Of a DNA stretch of 64,000 bases, positions 31,930 through 44,571 are shown piece by piece. The notes under the pieces are model-generated. The model was given only the letters and a program-made list of their open reading frames with translations, had not been told where the DNA came from and searched no databases. A program made the position numbers and the translations under genes. The stretch's first letter is position 1, and each line of letters starts with the position of its first letter. The stretch comes from Parelaphostrongylus tenuis (Eukaryota > Nematoda > Chromadorea > Rhabditida > Metastrongylidae): positions 62,001-126,000 of the forward strand of contig JAHQIW010005918.1 of NCBI GenBank assembly GCA_019055375.1, read 5' to 3'.

Positions 31930-34900
31930 GCTACTCGTGAGTACCCAGCCCCCAAGATTAGAACATGGTAAGCTATAGGTTGGGTATCAAAATGTCAAAA
32001 ACGGAAACAAATATGGGGCTCATTCCCCTGACCCCAAAAGAGCCTCTGGTACGGCAGCGCCAGGTAGGACGAGTACGGAGAGGCTGCTAAAATCTCAGAG
32101 CCAAACTAGGCCGCCAAGATCGAAACGGACTAAAATGACGATCTGTACCTACAATGCAAGAACCCTTGCTCACAATCCGTTGTAGAAGATCTATTGATTC
32201 AAGAAAGAAGAATAAGGTACGACGTCATTGGCTGGCTGAGACGAGAAGGCGCCATCCTTTTCACGCTGTTTGTGACACCGGAGAAGAACTGTTCCTTGGT
32301 ACATGCGATCGTAGAGGTGTCGGCGGCGTTGGCGTCCTCGTCAAATCGAATTTGACCATAAACATCAATTCGTTTGAAAACTCACGACCCGTATCGGACG
32401 ATTACGGTTGAGACGATGTGGTTCAATGCCGGCTTTGACCATCTTCGTTGCTTACTCACCAACATCAAGCTATGACGAAGACGAAGTCGAAGCGTTCTAT
32501 ATGGACCTCGAAAAATTCTTCAAAAAAGATCATACATTCTTCAAGGTCATTGTCGGAGATTTTAACGCAAAAATTGGACCTAGAAGAACGTCTGAAGAAC
32601 GTCACATAGGGACCCACGGACTAGAATGGAATGAACAGGGTGAGAGGCTATCTGAGTTTATCATGACGACCCAAACCATCCATGGTAACTCGCAATTCCA
32701 AAAGCCTCTTTCTCAGCGATGGACGTGGGAGTCTCCCAATGGAGAGTACCATAACGAAATAGACCACATCTTAGTAAATCGAAGGTTCTGCCTGACCGAT
32801 GTCGCTGTTGTTCCTATGTTCTACACGGGATCAGACCATCGCCTCCTTCGCGCCACGTTCCGTTTTCCAAGGAGAGGAGAGAAAGCCTCTAAATTCAAAC
32901 AACGAAGTCTCAGAACTACCATAAACTGGGATGTATTCAAATCATTAGTCGGCTCTTGGGAAGATACCGTTGTCGACAACATCGACCAAGAATACGATCG
33001 ACTCCTTGAATATCTTCACATTAGCACTATGAAAGCCAAGGGTTCTAAGGTCACGAAAAGACGTTTCTTTCCGCAGACACTCGAGCTGATACGTCAACGT
33101 GGAATCGTACGAGCTACGCTACAGGCAACCGAAACCTTACGTCCGAACTTGCAAAACGCTGCAGAGAAGCGATAAAAGAAGATCTCAAAGAGAGAAGCGC
33201 AGCAGTTTCGGCAGAAGCTGCAGAAGCTGGGAAGAGCATTCGCAAAGCCCAGCAAGGCTTCGCCAACTATAAGACCAAGATGATTGCACTCCGATACCCT
33301 GACGGGACACTTACAGCTTCCAGAAGGGCTATGGAGAAAATCATCCACCAGTACTACTCGGATCTCTTCGCTAGCCATGTTCTCTTATCGTCATATAAAT
33401 TGAAAGAGGACGAATATGTCGTTCCACCGGTCCTTCCTTCCGAAATCCGACATGCTATATCGTCGGTGAAAAACAGAACAACACCCGGTCCAGACAGGAT
33501 TAGACCAGAACACCTGAAGAACCTGCCGCCAGTTCTCATCAACACCCTGGCTCGGCTCTTCACTCGCTACCTGTCAGAATGCAAGGCCCCTATTCAATGG
33601 AAAACCAGCAAGACCGTATTGTTGTTCAAAAAGGGGGACCTTCACGACATAGGCAATTATCGCCCAATCTGCTTGCTGTCCGTTGTCTATAAACTCTTTA
33701 CTCGAGTCATCCTAAACAGGAATGACAGAACACTGGACGAAGGACAGCCATGCGAACAAGCTGGCTTCCGAAAAGGATTTAGTACCATGGACCACATCCA
33801 CACAATCACAAGACTCATTGATGTTTCCCGAGAGTACAAACAACCACTCTGTCTCACTTTCATCGATCTGGACTAAGCCTTTGATTCAGTGGAACAGAAG
33901 CGGTTGTAGAGGCTCTGGTTAAGCAGGGCGTCCCTACTCGGTTCATAATGATCCTTCGTGAGCTTTATAAAGATTTCACGACCAAAATATCTCCATTCTA
34001 CAACAATATCACCGTTGACGTAAGAAGAGGGTTCGACAAAGCGATACAATTCCGCCAAAACTATTCACTGCCACCCTACAAAACGTCATGCGAACATTAG
34101 AGTGGGACGATATGGGAGTGAAAATTGACGGTCGACAATTAAACGATCTTCGCTTTGCTGACGATATCGTTCTCATAACACCAAACATCACCAAGCGGAA
34201 CGAATGTTGACTGATTTTGATAACGCCTGTGGAAAGACTGGTCTTTAACTTAATCTAACGAAAGCGATGTTCATGAAGATTGGATGGGTTTCGAATGCCC
34301 CATTCACGCTCAACGAAGCGACAATCTTTGTATGCTCCAGTTGCGTCTATCTAGGTCGTGAAATCAACATGATGAACGACCTAGCTCCAGAGTTGAGCAG
34401 GAGGAAACGAGCGGCTTGGGGAACGTTTAAGAGCATCGAAGATGTAGTGAAGAGGACAAAGAACATCCGACTCCGTGCCCACCTTTTCGACTCGACAATT
34501 ATCCCTGCCTAACGTATGCAGCAGAAACCTGGTCGCTACGCAAGCGGGATGAAAAATCACTTGGCGTTATCGAACGCGCAGTCGAAAGGTCGATGCTAGG
34601 AGTATCCCGTATCTCGCAAATGAGAGAATGGATCCGAAGTTCCGACCTACGTCAACGATCGAAAATTAGAGACGCCGTTCTACACGCCAGGATATCGAAA
34701 ATCAGGTGGGCCGGACACGTGATGCGCTTCAACGACAACCGATGGACGAGAGCCGTTACCGACTGGATTCCTCGAGACGTCAAGCGCTCTAAAGGAAGAC
34801 CACCGACCCGTTGATCCGATTTCTTCACGAAAGTGATAGAAGAAAGATAGGATGCTCACCGAATCCCTAGAGCAAGGAGGACCCACTAGGCTACTTTTGC

Positions 34901-34960
34901 ATGCCATTGGGAAAAATGGAGGTGTTGCTGGTACCCGAGTCATTCGAGATTAATGGGGCG
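31930..34960 (+). mobile_element. RTE-type non-LTR retrotransposon, degenerate
   Basis: Order of parts: 5' leader; APE endonuclease (MTICTYNARTL at about 32134, then [34 protein letters not shown] near 32840); reverse transcriptase (TTPGPDRIRPEHL, FKKGDLHDIGNYRPIC, EQAGFRKGFSTMDHIHT, FIDLD then TAA where the family has a K, LRFADDIVLI near 34145); and a C-terminal region (KIRWAGHVMRFNDNRWTRAV, KRSKGRPPTR near 34800). Many frameshifts and stops, including one in the FIDLxKAFD motif, make it non-autonomous. The longest intact pieces are 32408-33175 (endonuclease) and 33280-33876 (RT N-terminal half). Confidence 0.92.
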
Positions 34961-35618
34961 ACAGATGATACAGGTGATAGCATGTTCTTAGAAGAACAAC
35001 ACTTTCCCCGCCTCATTCACTACATGATTCGAATTGTCCAAGTAATAAACAGATATATAAGCGTGATGTTTAGACAGGAAGGTCAGCAGCCAAGAGTGTT
35101 AGTGATACCTTAAGCGGCTAGACACAGCATTGCCATCTCTAACATCCTCAATGATCAGTGATGAACGTCCTACTTAACACCTTACTTTGGCTGTCCTTGA
35201 GATTATTAGATGTGCTCAACTACTACACTACAACAATCATGGAGAAGGCATGCGATAGACACGTGATGACGAGTTGCATGTTAGAAGTGATGGAACTACT
35301 TATAGTGAGAAAAAACTGTGATGCAGATGGGGTGAAGTGAAAAAGTAGATATTGCTTGAACTACTTAAGACATGAGATGTTTTGACATCAAAGTCTTATC
35401 GTAATGGGGGCCACTCAGGCAGAATCTTGGCAAGCGAAGATGATTGGTAAACTGCGATAATGTGACCAGAAACATACTTGAAAATACTTTTTTTTCAAGA
35501 TGAGAAATATGCGAATAGATGAGAAAGTAAAACAATACCACTTTAATAGTGTTGAAACGAAATGCTGTGGAATCATCAAGACCAGCATTCTACGAAAATC
35601 ATGAAGAATAAAAATCTC
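34961..35618. other. Gene-free stretch downstream of the RTE relic
   Basis: Possibly the RTE 3' tail for the first 100-150 nt. The remainder has only short frames without homology. Confidence 0.35.
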
Positions 35619-35945
35619 AGTATGCCAGATAATCATTTTTTGAGCCACACGTGGTCTGCTATATAAGGGCTGACTTACAGAGCCCGACACACGTGTTTCC
35701 ACCTTGACGGTCTCATCAGTCGTGCGGTTCCCTTTTCCTCTTTAGCCAATTGTCTCGGGGCACTCAGTCCCCTATACTAAGAGTAGGCGACGAACATTTT
35801 ACACTGTTAGTCCGGTGAAATTATCACTGAACAAACAGTGTTATAAACTCGATTGCTCTTGGCTGGTATGGTCAGTTTGTCATATCTTTCGTTTTGATTG
35901 TTTTCTTAAGACCATGCTCATATCAATATGCCAGATGTTAAATTT
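35619..35945 (-). mobile_element. Hammerhead-bearing repeat, monomer plus partial second unit
   Basis: TATGCCAGAT occurs at 35621 and again at 35927, so the sequence returns to its own start after 306 nt. Between them lie TTTTTTGAGCCAC, the ribozyme, CTAAGAGTAGGCGA, GCTCTTGGCTGGTATG and a CTTTCG...TTCTTAAGACCATGCTCA block. This tandem arrangement is that of a retrozyme or Penelope-type pseudo-LTR. Confidence 0.75.
35682..35725 (-). ncRNA. Hammerhead ribozyme, probably inactive (copy 2)
   Basis: Minus strand: stem I strand GCACGA, intact CTGATGA, stem II ACC/GGT with a G-G mismatch at the base, GAAA, palindromic ACACGTGT, then G at the cleavage position and TCGGGC closing stem I. A hammerhead needs A, C or U before the cut, so the G should block cleavage. 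Confidence 0.6.
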
Positions 35946-35959
35946 TTACTCGAAAAGTT

Positions 35960-36060
35960 TAGTAAACTTGGAGAGCGGGATCGAACGAGCAACCATCAGT
36001 CGATCAACCACTCGGGTGTTGTAGTGCACCTCCAACCACTGCGCCACATGCGCTATGGCG
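35960..36060 (-). repeat. tRNA-like head (SINE A-like)
   Basis: Minus strand reads GCGCATGTGGCGCAGTGG (A box) and a B-box-like TCGTTCGATCCCGC. The SINE body is absent. Confidence 0.55.
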
Positions 36061-36524
36061 CGTATTGATATATAGCATAATTAGTGGAAAATAAGCCGCC
36101 TTTTAATCCAACTTCTCCAAGTAGAAATGAAACATAAGACATAAGTGAGAAGGTGTTCACCAGAATCATCAGGCTTATTTTCTAAAAGGACCGCTTCTCT
36201 GCAGCGCAGCAGGGTAAATAAGATCAAATTCACACTCAGAATGGTTATTCTGGCTATTCTACGGGCTGAGGGCGGGGCGCACGGCGGATGGGCCTATTTA
36301 ATACGGGCATCGATAAACTGGCTCTTTGGTGAGCATATTCAAAATGTGATCCTTGTTAGCTACTCTTGGGTTTGTAAGATGTACTCAATCACTTTTACAC
36401 GTCCTTCATAAAGAAAACAAATCTCAATCACATGATGAAATCAAAAAAAAAAAATTGACTGCTAGTAGTGAGGCCCACACAGCAAAAGAAATCTGTGAAA
36501 CGGGTAAATAAAGTGAAGAATTAT
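36061..36524. other. Gene-free stretch
   Basis: No gene or recognisable repeat. Confidence 0.4.
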
Positions 36525-37185
36525 CGGTACTGTTCTATTATGGCGGCACCACTTGAGCCCTTAGGTAAAAACGCATTTTTTGCTTTTGCAAATGTCTCTG
36601 TACTTGATCGATAGCTCAGATCAAGTGAATTCCAATGCCATGTTTGATTTCCCAGATAGCTTATTTTTGGCACCGCAACAGTCAAAATAAGATTTTGCTG
36701 CCCATTCGAAGATTTGTCACTGGACAAAAGTTTTGTTGTAATGAGTTTCAATCATTAGATAGACGAAATTTTTCGGATTATGATGGGTATGATTGGTTTT
36801 CGGAAAGGAGTTCTTCGAGCTTTATAACAACCGAGAGGTGTTGTGGAAAGTGCTCACTGAGTGTGAAACACAATATTCTTTTGGCCGTTACGAAACTCGA
36901 AAAAGTTATTTCCGAAAGCCATATATATCATTATGATTGAAAAGATTTTTGCTATCTAATGACTGAAAGTTCAACAGAACTTTTATTCAGTGAGAAATCT
37001 TGGAATGAGAAGCATTTTTACTGGTACGGCGCCAGAAATGAGCTAATTGAGAAATTAAACATGGCATTGAGATTCGCTTGATTTGAGCTATCGAAAAAGT
37101 ACAGAAACGTTTTGCAAAGGGAAAAATACGTTTTAACCGAAGGCCTTAAGTGCCGAAGCCATAATAGAACGGTATCGAATTATCA
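36525..37185. mobile_element. Long foldback element
   Basis: Arms of about 250 nt. TACTGTTCTATTATGGCGGC near 36530 is the inverse of GCCATAATAGAACGGTATC near 37158. GATAGCTCAGATCAAG is the inverse of CTTGATTTGAGCTATC. Inner halves (TTTTCGGAAAGGAGTT against AGTTATTTCCGAAAGCC) also pair, so the whole block is almost a perfect palindrome. The right arm is shared with copy a (395-1070). Confidence 0.8.
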
Positions 37186-40100
37186 AGCTTGCTCAAATAA
37201 ATGTTCACAGCTAATTTGAAACAGAAACGCGATCCTTTGTGAACAAAATTTCAAGTCGATTTTTTGGTTATACTGAAATAAAGCAACTTGTAAATGAAAA
37301 TCACCTGCGTGGCAGCTTGTCCAAATGACCAGAGGCCAAATGCCAAATTTGTGCCAAATTTACGGTGCCAAATTTGACGACGTCACCTTCGCGCCTGCCA
37401 GATATCTAAATACGTAATTGTAGATAACTACTATGTAGATGTTGCTGATAATAAGAGTACAGCATGCCAAAACACATGACTATGAATGTTGCTTTTTCAG
37501 CACACCTTTACCTCTTCCAAAAGCAAGAAGAAAGTAATTTGCATCCCTTGTAGTTAAACTCAGCAATTAGCATTCAGCCTTGTTATCGTAGTGATTCATA
37601 GTTCTGTTTTCTCGACACTGCAACTTTTTCCTTTACCACCTCCAGATACAAGATGCTGATTGATTCATTCTACGAAGCTCTCCCACAATTGTGCAGGAAC
37701 GACGTAGCGTGGCTATCGTCGAGACTGCATGGAGATTTGATTAGACCACAATCAAAATTCTCAAATAACACTCAGAATAGCATGCCAAGTGTTCGGAGAC
37801 CTTCGGATTGATGAATACAGTAAACGATTGGAATAGTCAAAATTTAGGATTGGCACAGTAGACTTTGATAACTGGTGACTTAAGATAGAATATATAAAAA
37901 TGAATACGAAGACTGCTAGCCGAATAATAATTCCATGACAGTCTTGTACTTCTTTCATAGTATAATGAGATGTTGGTCAACATTGTTGAGTGAAACGATA
38001 ATGGTTTGAAAAACTACGCAAATATTGAGATTGTAACCGCACCCATGTCACCTCGGTAGACCTATTCCCTGCAGTGAAAACATTCCGACAACTAGCAAAA
38101 TCTTTTATCTTATGGTGCATGAAAGAGAAAAAATTAAGAGAATGAAATTGGTTGAAATTTTGTAGAGGTGCACATAAGTCTTCGAAGGCGCCACCATTTT
38201 CATTCTCAATTTATTTATATATCAAATAATTTTTTTTCCTTCCAGGCTCACAATTTGATGAAAAGAACCATAAATGCTTTATAGGTTTCAGAAAACGAAG
38301 TATTAACAACAGTAGAGCAAGAAAAATCTTTTTCGTCAACGGGGATGTATAAACTCCAATGGTTTCTCTCCAGCTGCAGTGTCCGTTGCTTTGGTTTGTT
38401 GGGCGCTTATGAACTTGTTCACTTATTAGCTTGCAACTAAGTTTTGTAGGAATTTTTGTTACTTTCTCTATTTACGATAAGTTTTTTAGTATTTTTTATC
38501 GTGCTTTGCGTCATTCAAAAGCTCGTGATCGATCGATTCTTAGAATATAAACTATTTCACTTTTGTTACTGTTTGAATTTTTTTTACACTAGAATAAACA
38601 CTGCGAAACTTGGATAAAAACTTGAACAAAACAAAAACAAACGAAAAACAGTGTTCATTTAGTAAAAGCCACAGAACTTCGACTGAAAGAAAGACGATGC
38701 AGCGCGCAATTTTTTTCTTGTCTACCATTGTGGCATCTTTCCAAAGTGTTACTATTAGTAGGGAAGTGTGATACTAATGAGACAGGAGCAACCGTCAAGA
38801 CCTACGAATATAACTAGGATGCAATACCAAACCTCGTGAAAAGCTCACTAGAAAGCCTGTGCAACTCCAAAAATATTAGTAATGTCAAGAGAATGACCGT
38901 TTCTCAATTGTCGTGTCAGCAATGGAGCGAGTTGTTATCATGTGATAGGACAAGAGGATCGTTAGATCACTCCAAATAGCAAATTTTCACATAAGACAAA
39001 AATAAAACCGCTTGAGAAAACTTCTTACATGATAACGCTGTCCTCATTAACGGTCTTGCCATTTCTGGGTAATCTAGAAGGAGTACTTTTTTTATTACAG
39101 TAGCTCCTTCTGTCCACTTCTGAAAATAAATCTAAAACAATCCAATGCAGAATAAAAATTCAACATTCAGTGAACAAAACTAAACCATTTGAGTGGCGTG
39201 AACCTTATGAGGCACACAGTTATTCAAATATCTTTTTAGCTAGGTAGATTTATTTACGAGATTTTAGATTTTCCATTTTATATTGTCAAATTAGCCCTAC
39301 CCTAAGCAACCTATGCCTGGGGAAAGCATATAAAGTTATAGAAAAAAACTTAGAGTATTAAACTTCTACGTTTTTCTTAACGGAGGAGGTATAGTAAATT
39401 TAGTAGCAAAAATTGCCCGCCACATACGGATCGCGTTACGTGATCAAATGCCGCGCCACCCATCCATAGCCATTCACACGCCTCTTGCAACGAATAACGT
39501 GCCAATGTGAAACTTAGTTTCAATTTCCCAGCAATAGCGCAGCAGAAAGATATTTTCAAAATACAAGCACGGTATTGAAACCACCGAGATGCTGCCGAAT
39601 GATTGATGAATGAATGCCGTTGATGGACTAGGGGAAGAGCTATGTCCAGCAAAGAATTCACAGAAACGCAAAGAGTGCATAGTATTTCATTTTGGCTGCA
39701 ACAACGCCATTAGGTTTTCCAATGAGAAATTATAATTTTAAAAATGCAGTGGTTTTAGTTTTAAATCATTATTAGCACATCTAGTGGAAAATCTCTCTCC
39801 GGAAAGGGTGGCATCTGCAAAAAAGTGTTTTTTGATAACAAAAATAACCTAATTCTGAATACAGACATTTGACGAGTTGAGACTTTGAACATAGGTAGGC
39901 ACTAAACCCTATATTCTACCCAATTCTTTTGAGGTGAACAATTTCAAAATTATTTCCATTACGAAACATTGGCATTTTAACATTTCGCATCGACATAGCT
40001 TCTCTAAAATCAAACTTTACTATATAGTGCCCAAATAGACAGCCTGTGAAATCGAAACAGCGTCCTCACATGGCAAGATATTATCTTTTTCCTCGTTTTG

Positions 40101-41158
40101 GCGAGTCCCAAAATCTTCATTCCTCAAGCCGTTCAACGAAAGATAAATGTCTATTGAAAAGCTTTGCTCGGTAAAAAAGGAGACATATCACGCGTACTCT
40201 TTATAGAACACCATTGCGTTCTACACATTTTATAATGAAAAGTAAAAAGTTTGAGAGACAAAGGCGTTTTTTGGCTAAAAGACATTTCAAAAATCCCAGT
40301 AATGTTCTATGATTCTGACGAATTTGCACTCTATGATACCAAGAAATCTATCGTGAAGTTGGAAAAAACAACAAAAGCAAAACGTAATCTTCTCTGTATT
40401 GGTAAATCACCCTGTGAAACCTTCCCAGAAACTCAGCTTACTAACAAACCGATATTTCAAACTATTGAATTACTACAGAAAGATTGATTGGATAAAAGAG
40501 GAAAAGAAACAAATGCTCATTATCAGGTTGAAATATCTTCTCCTTCCAAAGGATATGGTCTTCTCGCTAAAGATATTTCAAGACATGGGCGTTCTTCTTA
40601 TTAGAACAAGGTCCGTAGAAGATCATTCCTAGAACCTCAAGTCATCAACCAATTCCAATATTTTCACTGCTGCGACACTAACACAAATTTATGCGAAAAC
40701 GCGACACATCTACTAGTACGGTAGCTGAGCAAAACGCGCCGTCGCGCGGCGTGGTGCAGATCGGACCGAGCGGTGCCAGGAAGCTTGAGAACAGCAATTT
40801 TTCTGGTTGAACAAGGCTGTATTACAGAGTCGACAAAATTAAATTTTCATCGAAATGGCAGCGGATTTATTATGTTTGTGCCAGTTTGTGCTATTGGCTT
40901 AATCAACAGTGTATGTGAATGAAACATTAACTTTTGACGTCAAATACCAGAAAAAACATGAGTCATTTGAAACAAAATTCAAATTTCCGTGCCGATGAGC
41001 AGCTTGCTACACAGCTGCTTGTCATGTGCATGGCCTACATGGATCTCATGATTCAATCCCTTCAAATGTTTTGCAGACACACTCATAAAAACACATATAT
41101 TATGGACTTTTTCGGAACGGAATGAAGCGATTTGGATACACGAACTTCTGAAGTTCTG
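37184..41158. repeat. Tandem segmental duplication, unit 1
   Basis: Starts at AAGCTTGCTCAAATAAATG and ends at GAACTTCTGAAGTTCT. It is collinear with 41159-44571 at roughly 85-90% identity by eye. About 660 nt (37741-38400) are present only in this unit. It contains the GC-rich repeat (40725-40800). No shared open frame survives in both units, so no gene is called. Confidence 0.85.
40725..40800 (+). repeat. GC-rich dispersed repeat (unit 1 copy)
   Basis: Landmarks GTAGCTGAGCAAAACGCGCC and GTCGCGCGGCGTGG stand out against AT-rich surroundings. Parallel copy at 44145-44225. Related copies at 16.8, 21.1 (inverse) and 59.3 kb (inverse). Confidence 0.65.
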
Positions 41159-44100
41159 AAGCTTGCTCAGATAAATGTTCACAGCTAATTTGAAACAGAA
41201 ACGCGATCCTTTGTGAACAAAATTTCAAGTCGATTTTTGGTTATACTGAAATAAAGCAACTTTTAAATAAGAATCACCTGCGTGGCAGCTTGTCCAAATG
41301 ACCAGAGGCCAAATGCCAAATTTGTGCCAAATTTACGGTGCCAAATTTGACGTCACCTTCGCGCCTGCCAGATATCTAAATACGTAATTGTAGATAACTA
41401 CTATGTAGATTTATGCCGATAATAAGAGTACAGCATGCCAAAACACATGACTATGGATATTTTTCCAGCACACCTTTACCTCATCCAAAAGTAACAAGGA
41501 AGTAAATCGTATCCCTTGTAGTTGAACTCAGCAGTTAACATCCAGTCTTGTTATCGTAGTGATTCTTAGTTCTATTTTTTCAACACTACAACTTTTCCCT
41601 TTACCACCTTCAAATACAAGATGCTGATTTGATTCATTCTACCAAAACTCTCCCACAATTGCGTGGGAACGACGTAACGTGGCTATCTTCAAGACTGTAA
41701 GGAGACTTCTGCTATCGACTGCTTTTTTACAGACCCGCTCAAAATGATTTAATCGATCTTGTTCATTTATTAGCTTGGAGCTAGGTTTTGTCGCATTTGT
41801 TACTTTCATCTATTTGCAATATGCTTTTTTAGCCTCTTATTCTCGCGCTTTGTGTCATTCTAGAGCTCGTGATCGCGAGCTTCTAAAAATGTAAACCATT
41901 TCACATGTTGTAACTGTTTGACAGTTTCTTTTACAGTAGAGTAGAGAATGCGAAATGTGAAATGAAAAACTTGAAGAAAACAAAGACAAACTGAAGTCAG
42001 TGTTCATTTGGTGACAGCCGTAGAACATCAGCTGGAAGAAGTACGGTGCAGCGCGCAATAATTTTCTTGTCTACCATTGTGGCATCTTTCCTATTTGTTA
42101 CCATTAGTAAGGGACATGTGATATTAAGAAGACAGGAGCAACCGTCAAGACCTACGAATGTAGCCAAGATACACTACCTAACCCCGTGAAAAGCTCATTA
42201 GAAAGCCTGTGCAACTCCAAAAAAGTTAATAATGTCGAGAGAATGACCGTTTCTCAATTGTCGCGTCAGCAATAGAGCGAGTTGTTATCATGTGATAGGA
42301 CAAGAGGATCGTTGGATCAATGCAAGTAGCAAAATTCCACATAAGATAAAAATAAAACCGCTTGATAAAACTTCTTACGCGGTGACGCTTTCCGCATTCA
42401 CGGCCTTGAGATTATCTGGGTCATCTAGAAGAAGTACTGTATACATCAGTAGCTCCTTCTGTCCTATTCTGAAAATATCTCTAAAACATTCTAATGCAGA
42501 AAAAAAGTTTAACATTTAATGAACAAAACTGAACCATTTAAATGGCGTGAAGCTTATGAGGCACACAATTATTCAGATATCTTTTTTGGCTAGGTAGATT
42601 TATTTTACGAGATTTTAGATTTTCCATTTTATATTGTCAAATTAGCCCTACCCTAGGCAACCTATGCCTGGGGAAAAGCATATAAGGTTATAGAAAAGAA
42701 CTTGAAGTATTAAGCTCCTACGTTCTTCTTAACGGAGGAGGTATAGTAAGTTTAGTAGCAAAAATCGCCCGCCACATACGCATCGCGTTACGTGATCAAA
42801 TGCCGCGCCACCCATCCATAGCCATTTACGCGCCTCAGGCAACGATATACGCGCTGAATGTGAAACTCAGTTTATTTTCCCCGCAATAGCGCAGCAGAAA
42901 GGTATTTTCAAAATACAAGCACGGTTGTGAAACCTCCGAGATGCTGCCGAATGATTGATGAATGAATGCCGTGATGGTTTAGGGGAAGAGCTATGTCCAG
43001 CAAAGAATGGGCCAAAACGCGAAAAGTGTATAATCATTTTCATTTCAGCTGCAACAAGGCTATTGGAAGGTTTTCCAATGAAAAATCATAATATTCAGAA
43101 TGTAATGTTTTGTGCTTTTGAATTACTATCAGCAGATAAGGTGAAAAATCTCTCTCTGACAAAAGTGGCTTCTGCAAAAACTGTTTTTCGTTAACAAAAA
43201 ATAACCTAATTCTGGCTACAGACATTTGGCGGCTTGAGGCTTTGAATATAGGCACTAAACCAAATATTCTACCCAATTCTTCGAGCTGAAGAACGTCAAA
43301 ATGATTTCCAATGCAAAACAGTAACACTTTAACATTTCGCATCGATATAACTTCTCTAAAATCAAACTTCACTGTTTAGTACCCAAATAAACAGCTATGT
43401 AGTTGAAACAACGCCCTCACAATGCAAGATATTATCTTTTCTGCTTTTTTTGAAACGTACCATGGGAATACTCTTACGCACCACAAAGGTCCTAAAACCT
43501 CAAGCTGCTCAACGATCAAAAAATGTCTTTTGAAAAGCTTTGTTCAAGAAAAAAAGGAGAGAAATCACGCGTACTCTTCATAAAATACCATTGCGTTCTA
43601 CACATTTTGTAACTAAATGTAAAAAGTTCGAGAAACAAAGGCGTTTTTTTTCGTTAAAAGACGTTCGCAGAAATCCTCTCCATATTCTATGATTCTGACG
43701 ATTTTGCACTATGTGATCACGAAGAAATCTACTGTAAAGTTGGAAAAAAAACAACAAAAGCAAGACGTAATCTTCTCTGTATTAGTAAATCGTCCTGTAC
43801 AAATTATTCAAAAGCTCAGCTCAATATCAAGGCGGCATTTCAAACTAATAAATTACTACAAAAAGACTGATTGGGGAAAAGAAGAAACAAGTGTTATTGT
43901 CAGACTGAAATATCTTCCCCTTCTAAAGGATATGGTCATCTCGCTAAAAGATAAGAAACTTTTGAAGACATGGGCGTTCTTCTCATCAGAATAACGTCCG
44001 TAGAAGCATTTCCAAAAATAGTCCATAATTTGATAGAGATTATGATTCATAGAACATCAAGTCATCAACCGATTCTAATATTTTCATTGCTGTGGCACTA

Positions 44101-44571
44101 ACACAAATTTATGCGAAAACGCGACATTTCTTCTATTACTGTAGCTGAGCAAAACGCGCCGTCGCGCGGCGTGGAAACAGATCGCACCGAGCGGTGCCAG
44201 GAAGCTTTGAGAACAAAAATTTTTTGGTTGAACAAGCCTATTACAGAGACGACAAAAACTAAAGTTATCTGTCGAAATGGCAGCGAATTAATATGTTTGT
44301 GCCAGTTCACGCTTATCAAAATGTATATGAATGAATCACTAACTTTTGACGCTGCATATCAGAAAAAATATGAGTAATTCAAAACAAAATTCAAATTTCC
44401 ATGCTGTCATGAGCAGTTTGAAACGCAGCTGCTTATCGTGTGCATGGCCTACATGATTCTCATAATTCAATTCCTTCAAATATTTTATAGACACACTCAC
44501 AAAAACACATATATTTTGAACCTTTTAAGGACGGAGTGAATCGATTTGGATACAAGAACTTCTGAAGTTCT
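41159..44571. repeat. Tandem segmental duplication, unit 2
   Basis: Begins immediately after unit 1, at AAGCTTGCTCAGATAAATG, and ends at the same GAACTTCTGAAGTTC. Landmarks shared with unit 1 include GAATGACCGTTTCTCAATTG, CAACCTATGCCTGGGG and CGCCGTCGCGCGGCGTGG. Differences are scattered substitutions and small indels. Confidence 0.85.
44145..44225 (+). repeat. GC-rich dispersed repeat (unit 2 copy)
   Basis: The paralogue of 40725-40800 within the second duplication unit, with the same CGCCGTCGCGCGGCGTGG core. Confidence 0.65.
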
